The notes under the pieces: generated by a model
The model's database searches: none
The model's input: only the letters and a program-made list of their open reading frames with translations
Told to the model about the DNA's origin: nothing
From: an uncultured Roseateles sp.
GTDB taxonomy: Bacteria; Pseudomonadota; Gammaproteobacteria; Burkholderiales; Burkholderiaceae_C
Direction of reading: 5' to 3'
DNA length: 64,000 nt
Assembly (NCBI RefSeq): GCF_963422335.1
Contig: NZ_OY729424.1
Location: 3,472,001-3,536,000 of the forward strand
Program-made: the position numbers and the translations under genes
In this document: positions 62,285 through 64,000 of the stretch, in pieces
Numbering within the stretch: position 1 is the stretch's first letter
Layout of the letters: each line of letters opens with the position of its first letter

Positions 62285-63091
62285 ATGAGCGGTTGTTGGC
62301 AATGGCGTTTGTGTTGGGTCCTGGCTGTGGCCATGGGCCTGTCGGCCTGCGGCACTGCGGGCATGGGCGGCTCCACCGTGGGCCCGCAGATCCGCACCGA
62401 ATCCGATCAGACCGACAATGATCGCCGCGCCAAGGTGCGGCTGGAGTTGGCCGAGGGCTATTTCTCGCGCGGCCAGTACACGACCGCGTTGGACGAGGTC
62501 AAGCAGGCCTTTGCCGCCAAACCCGAACTGATTGAAGGCTACAACCTGCGCGGCCTGATCTATGCCGCGATGGGCGAAGACGCGCTGGCCGAGGACAGCT
62601 TCCGCCGCGCGCTGGCCATCAATGGCCGTGATGCCGACGCCTTGCACAACTACGGCTGGTTCCTGTGCCAGCAGCAGCGCTGGGCAGCCGCCACGGCGCA
62701 GTTTGATCTGGCCATCGCGCTGCCGCAGTACCGCGGCGTGCCTCGCACCCTGCTGACCAAGGGCGTGTGCCAGGCCCGCGCCGGCCAGTGGCTGGAGGCC
62801 GAGGGTACTTTGCTGCGCGCCTTCGAGCTCGACCCGGCCAGCCCGGCGGTGACGGTCAACCTGGCCGAGGTGCTGTACCGCCGTGACGACCTGGACCGCG
62901 CCCGCTTCTACATCCGCCGCGTCAACAGCCAGGCCGAGTTGCTCAGCGCCCAGACCCTGTGGCTGGCGCTGCGCATCGAACGCAAGCTGGGCAACACCCA
63001 GTCGGTGCGCGAGTTGGGCGATCAAATGCTGAAACGATTCCCTAGATCCCAAGAGGCCCAGGCCTTCGAGAATGGACGATTTGATGACTGA
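62285..63091 (+). CDS. pilF: PilF/PilW, type IV pilus biogenesis lipoprotein
   Basis: 268 residues. The lipoprotein assists PilQ secretin assembly in the outer membrane. The signal is MSGCWQWRLCWVLAVAMGLS then AC (Cys22). TPR repeats run through most of the mature part: LELAEGYFSRGQYTTALDEV, LRGLIYAAMGEDALAEDSFR, YGWFLCQQQRWAAATAQFDL. GAGAGG lies seven bases before ATG 62285; a GTG at 62240 overlapping rlmN is less likely. It overlaps the next gene by 20 bases. The rlmN-pilF-rodZ order is common. Confidence 0.93.
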   Translation: MSGCWQWRLCWVLAVAMGLSACGTAGMGGSTVGPQIRTESDQTDNDRRAKVRLELAEGYFSRGQYTTALDEVKQAFAAKPELIEGYNLRGLIYAAMGEDALAEDSFRRALAINGRDADALHNYGWFLCQQQRWAAATAQFDLAIALPQYRGVPRTLLTKGVCQARAGQWLEAEGTLLRAFELDPASPAVTVNLAEVLYRRDDLDRARFYIRRVNSQAELLSAQTLWLALRIERKLGNTQSVRELGDQMLKRFPRSQEAQAFENGRFDD

Positions 63092-64000
63092 GGATTCCGG
63101 CCTGCCCGTGCCGCCGCCCCCGGCCGAAGTGCCTCGTACGGCCGGCGCCTTGCTGCGCCAGGCCCGCCAGGCCAAGGGCCTGCATATCGCAGCGCTGGCG
63201 GCCTCGCTGAAGGTGCCGCAGCGCAAGCTCGAGGCGCTCGAGGCCGACCGCCACGAGGAGTTGCTGGATGCCACCTTCGCCCGCGCGCTGGCCCAGACCA
63301 TGTGCCGTTCGCTGAAGGTCGATCCCGCGCCGGTGCTGGCCCTGCTGCCCCATGCCGTGGACCCGGCGCTGGACCGCGTCGCCCAGGGGCTGAACCAGCC
63401 CTTCCGCGAGCGTCCGGGCCGTGAGGAGCCTCAGTCTTGGGCCTGGCTGAAGCGGCCCGGGCCGCTGGCGGCCATCGGCCTGCTGATTGCCGCGGCGGCC
63501 GTCTATCTGGCGCCCAGTGGCCTGTGGAGCGGCCTGGGGCAGGGCGAGGGTGCGGCCACGCCCAGCGCCGCAGCATCGGAGGCCGCCTTCCCGCCCGCCA
63601 CCGCCAGCTCGGGCCCGGCTGCCGGCGAGACGGTTGTCGAGGCCGCGCCGGCGCCGCTGCTGAGCGCGCCTGCGGCGGCTTCGGCTGCTCCGCTGAGCTT
63701 GAGCACGCCGACCACGGCTGCGCCAGCCGTGGTGGCCGCGCCGCCTCCGGTCGCAGCCGCCGCCGGCAACGGCCCGCTGCGCCTGAGCGCCCGCGCCCAG
63801 ACCTGGGTCGAGGTGCGCGATGCCAATGACCAGATGCTGGCCAACCGCACCTTGGAAAGCGGCGAGCAACTGGTGCTCGACGGCGCCATGCCGCTCAAGA
63901 TCAAGATCGGCAATGCGGCCGGTGCCGAGGTCCAGTTCCGCGGCCAGCCGGTGGACCTGAGCACGCGCGCGGTCAACAACGTGGCCCGCTTTGAACTCAA
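63072..64000 (+). CDS. rodZ: RodZ-like cytoskeletal protein, 3' truncated by window edge
   Basis: About 309 codons are visible. An N-terminal helix-turn-helix domain (GALLRQARQAKGLHIAALAA then LKVPQRKLEALEADRHEELL) is followed by a basic linker, a membrane span (LAAIGLLIAAAAVYLAP, about residues 136-152), an Ala/Pro/Ser-rich stretch, and the start of a C-terminal DUF4115 beta domain (LRLSARAQTWVEVRDANDQM). RodZ links MreB to the membrane and shapes cells. The start is ATG 63072 or 63084. It runs past base 64000. ispG usually follows. Confidence 0.9.
   Translation, partial: MDDLMTEDSGLPVPPPPAEVPRTAGALLRQARQAKGLHIAALAASLKVPQRKLEALEADRHEELLDATFARALAQTMCRSLKVDPAPVLALLPHAVDPALDRVAQGLNQPFRERPGREEPQSWAWLKRPGPLAAIGLLIAAAAVYLAPSGLWSGLGQGEGAATPSAAASEAAFPPATASSGPAAGETVVEAAPAPLLSAPAAASAAPLSLSTPTTAAPAVVAAPPPVAAAAGNGPLRLSARAQTWVEVRDANDQMLANRTLESGEQLVLDGAMPLKIKIGNAAGAEVQFRGQPVDLSTRAVNNVARFEL

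Overview
The window looks like a chromosomal segment of a high-GC, flagellated, Gram-negative betaproteobacterium of the Burkholderiales, probably near the Rubrivivax/Roseateles/Leptothrix group. The pointers are a flg cluster with P- and L-ring genes, an odhA(sucA)-sucB-lpdA operon of beta-proteobacterial type, dapA-bamC, bamD/rluD, pilF-rodZ and three PEP-CTERM proteins. The genus is inference; no rRNA gene is present. No insertion sequence, prophage, integrase, CRISPR array or replication origin was seen, and no gene-free stretch exceeds 300 bases.

Layout. 1-10.6 kb: flagellar rod, hook, ring and junction genes flgA (minus) and flgBCDEFGHIJKL (plus), ending in an unknown gene. A separate FlgJ-type glucosaminidase end lies at the left edge, while flgJ itself carries only the rod-binding domain. 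10.6-13.4 kb: an SlyD-like isomerase, a long perfect hairpin repeat, the ribosomal-protein oxygenase roxA, a hypothetical gene and an Ala-rich mini-lipoprotein. 13.4-19.3 kb (minus): a metallo-beta-lactamase-fold hydrolase, bamC, dapA, a methyltransferase, an SDR, a 42-residue membrane protein and an MFS carrier. 19.4-33.8 kb (plus): parE, a deacetylase, a GNAT enzyme and a lytic transglycosylase in overlapping order; then an ECF sigma factor and a Ser/Thr kinase, two PEP-CTERM proteins, parC and a third PEP-CTERM protein. 33.8-35.6 kb (minus): tRNA-Leu, ydcF-like and murI. 35.7-40.3 kb: etfB, etfA, an acyl-CoA dehydrogenase and a nitronate monooxygenase behind two palindromic operator-like sites. 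40.3-44.1 kb (minus): a GMC oxidoreductase, an orphan peptide-type binding protein and a cysteine-cluster protein. 44.2-50.4 kb: the 2-oxoglutarate dehydrogenase operon with a probable sucA leader RNA and an inserted PspC-domain gene. 50.4-64 kb: zapE, a secreted coiled-coil protein, a PP2C phosphatase, a YdcH-like protein, a DinG-type helicase, bamD, rluD, scpB, rluB, ndk, rlmN, pilF and the start of rodZ.

How the genes work together. Most of the window is housekeeping: chromosome topology and segregation (parE, parC, scpB), outer-membrane assembly (bamC, bamD), ribosome modification (roxA, rluD, rluB, rlmN) and central metabolism. The most notable accessory block is 23.6-30.4 kb. There an ECF sigma factor, whose usual acidic region-2.2 motif is replaced by Thr/Thr/Ser, sits next to a transmembrane Ser/Thr kinase and two surface PEP-CTERM proteins. 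This suggests a sigma factor switched on by phosphorylation, possibly serving a cell-surface programme.
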